A stretch of DNA of 7,562 nt from an uncultured Blautia sp. (GTDB lineage: Bacteria; Bacillota; Clostridia; Lachnospirales; Lachnospiraceae). Below are positions 7,335 through 7,562 of the stretch, piece by piece. The notes beneath the pieces were generated by a model. The model did no database searches and was not told the origin of the DNA. It saw nothing but the letters and a program-made list of their open reading frames with translations. The DNA lies in NCBI GenBank assembly GCA_900547615.1, contig URHH01000125.1:1-7562 (forward strand), read 5' to 3'. Every line of letters starts with the position of its first letter. The stretch's first letter is position 1. The translations under genes were made by a program, and so were the position numbers.

Positions 7335-7339
7335 CCTCC
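7335..7339 (-). promoter_or_regulatory. Ribosome binding site of dgt
   Basis: GGAGG on the minus strand is 8 bases before the ATG at 7326. The longer reading frame would begin at a GTG (7341-7339) that shares a base with this site and has no Shine-Dalgarno of its own at a workable distance, so the ATG is the better start. Confidence 0.82.
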
Positions 7340-7374
7340 ACAGACTGACAAAACTGCTCTTCATAAACCCTCTC

Positions 7375-7404
7375 ATATTAAGTATATTCTACACAAAATT
7401 TCAA
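7375..7404 (-). promoter_or_regulatory. Candidate promoter of the dgt-dnaG-rpoD operon
   Basis: On the minus strand TTGAAA (7404-7399) and TAATAT (7380-7375) are 18 bp apart, giving a leader of about 40 bases to the dgt ATG. The -35 box matches consensus at 5 of 6 positions but the -10 box only at 4 of 6. A better -10-like TATACT at 7386-7381 has no matching -35 at 16-18 bp. The position is right for an operon promoter, but the exact elements are uncertain. Confidence 0.4.
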
Positions 7405-7410
7405 ATTCCT

Positions 7411-7457
7411 CTTTTTTTCAAAAAAAACTCGAAAATTTTTTAATTTTTTTTCAAAAA
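7411..7457. promoter_or_regulatory. Phased A/T runs between divergent promoters (UP-element-like)
   Basis: The plus strand shows T7 (7412-7418), A8 (7420-7427), A4T6 (7432-7441), A2T8 (7444-7451) and A5 (7453-7457), ending five bases before the -35 box of the tRNA promoter. Runs like these at this position resemble UP elements, which bind the alpha subunit C-terminal domains of RNA polymerase, and would bend the DNA. The block also lies directly upstream of the candidate dgt promoter on the other strand, so it could serve both. Function is inferred from composition and place only. Confidence 0.5.
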
Positions 7458-7461
7458 GGTG

Positions 7462-7490
7462 TTGACTTTCTCTTTTTCTTTTGATATACT
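7462..7490 (+). promoter_or_regulatory. Sigma-A promoter of the tRNA-Leu gene
   Basis: TTGACT (7462-7467) and TATACT (7485-7490) are separated by exactly 17 bp, each one base from consensus. The likely start is at about 7497-7498, giving a leader of about 43 bases before the tRNA. The A/T runs just upstream, the consensus spacing and the tRNA immediately downstream support a strong stable-RNA promoter recognised by the sigma factor encoded in this same window. Confidence 0.85.
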
Positions 7491-7540
7491 CTCATTTGTC
7501 GCGAGGGAACAGCAAAAAACATCCCGAAGAAATGCGATAT

Positions 7541-7562
7541 GCGGAAGTGTCGGAACTGGCAG
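7541..7562 (+). tRNA. tRNA-Leu, first 22 bases (cut by window edge)
   Basis: The last 22 bases match the 5' end of bacterial leucine tRNAs: acceptor strand GCGGAAG, then TG at positions 8-9, and the D-arm beginning TCGGAACTGGCAG with A14, A15 and the GG pair of the D-loop. The anticodon, the long variable arm expected of tRNA-Leu and the 3' half lie beyond the window, so the isoacceptor cannot be named. The divergent promoter at 7462-7490 is correctly placed to transcribe it, possibly as the first of a tRNA cluster. tRNA-Ser is less likely because its usual 5' half differs at the acceptor and D-arm. Confidence 0.85.

Noticed and set aside
7327..7341. GTG start for dgt, and similarly TTG starts at 3321 for trmK and 1805 for the kinase
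   Set aside because: Each longer start overlaps or crowds the Shine-Dalgarno of the ATG just downstream, so the ATGs at 7326, 3303 and 1799 are better supported.

Overview
The window reads as chromosomal core-genome DNA from a Gram-positive anaerobe of the class Clostridia (Bacillota), most likely Lachnospiraceae. This is inferred from three things: strong AGGAGG-type ribosome binding sites, a compact 375-residue RpoD, and the gene order dgt-dnaG-rpoD-trmK-nif3-nucleoside kinase. No genus can be assigned without a search. I see no mobile element, CRISPR array, prophage gene or pseudogene.

Nearly everything lies on the minus strand as one tight block, read from right to left. In transcription order the genes are a dGTPase-family HD phosphohydrolase (dgt, ends 6310), DNA primase (dnaG), the primary sigma factor (rpoD), tRNA m1A22 methyltransferase (trmK), a NIF3-family dinuclear metal protein, and a TGS/ThrRS-like nucleoside kinase. 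The 5' end of RNase P RNA (rnpB) follows and is cut by the left window edge. Gaps between the protein genes are 35, 39, 10, -14 (overlap) and 27 bases, and no intrinsic terminator is visible between them, so they probably form one operon. rnpB has its own well-formed promoter squeezed in just after the kinase stop codon.

The right 220 bases form a divergent intergenic region: the dgt leader on the minus strand, a block of alternating A and T runs, and a strong sigma-A-type promoter on the plus strand. That promoter drives a tRNA, of which only the first 22 bases fit in the window; these match the 5' end of a tRNA-Leu.

The functional theme is information processing: dNTP pool control, replication priming, transcription initiation, tRNA methylation, nucleoside phosphorylation, tRNA 5' maturation and a tRNA itself. 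The block resembles the classical macromolecular-synthesis operon (rpsU-dnaG-rpoD in Escherichia coli) in its Clostridia form. I found no convincing undescribed system. The items most worth a second look are the kinase with a ThrRS-like front end that has lost its metal-site histidines, and the layout of the rnpB promoter. Three start codons were moved downstream from the longest possible reading frame on the basis of Shine-Dalgarno position.
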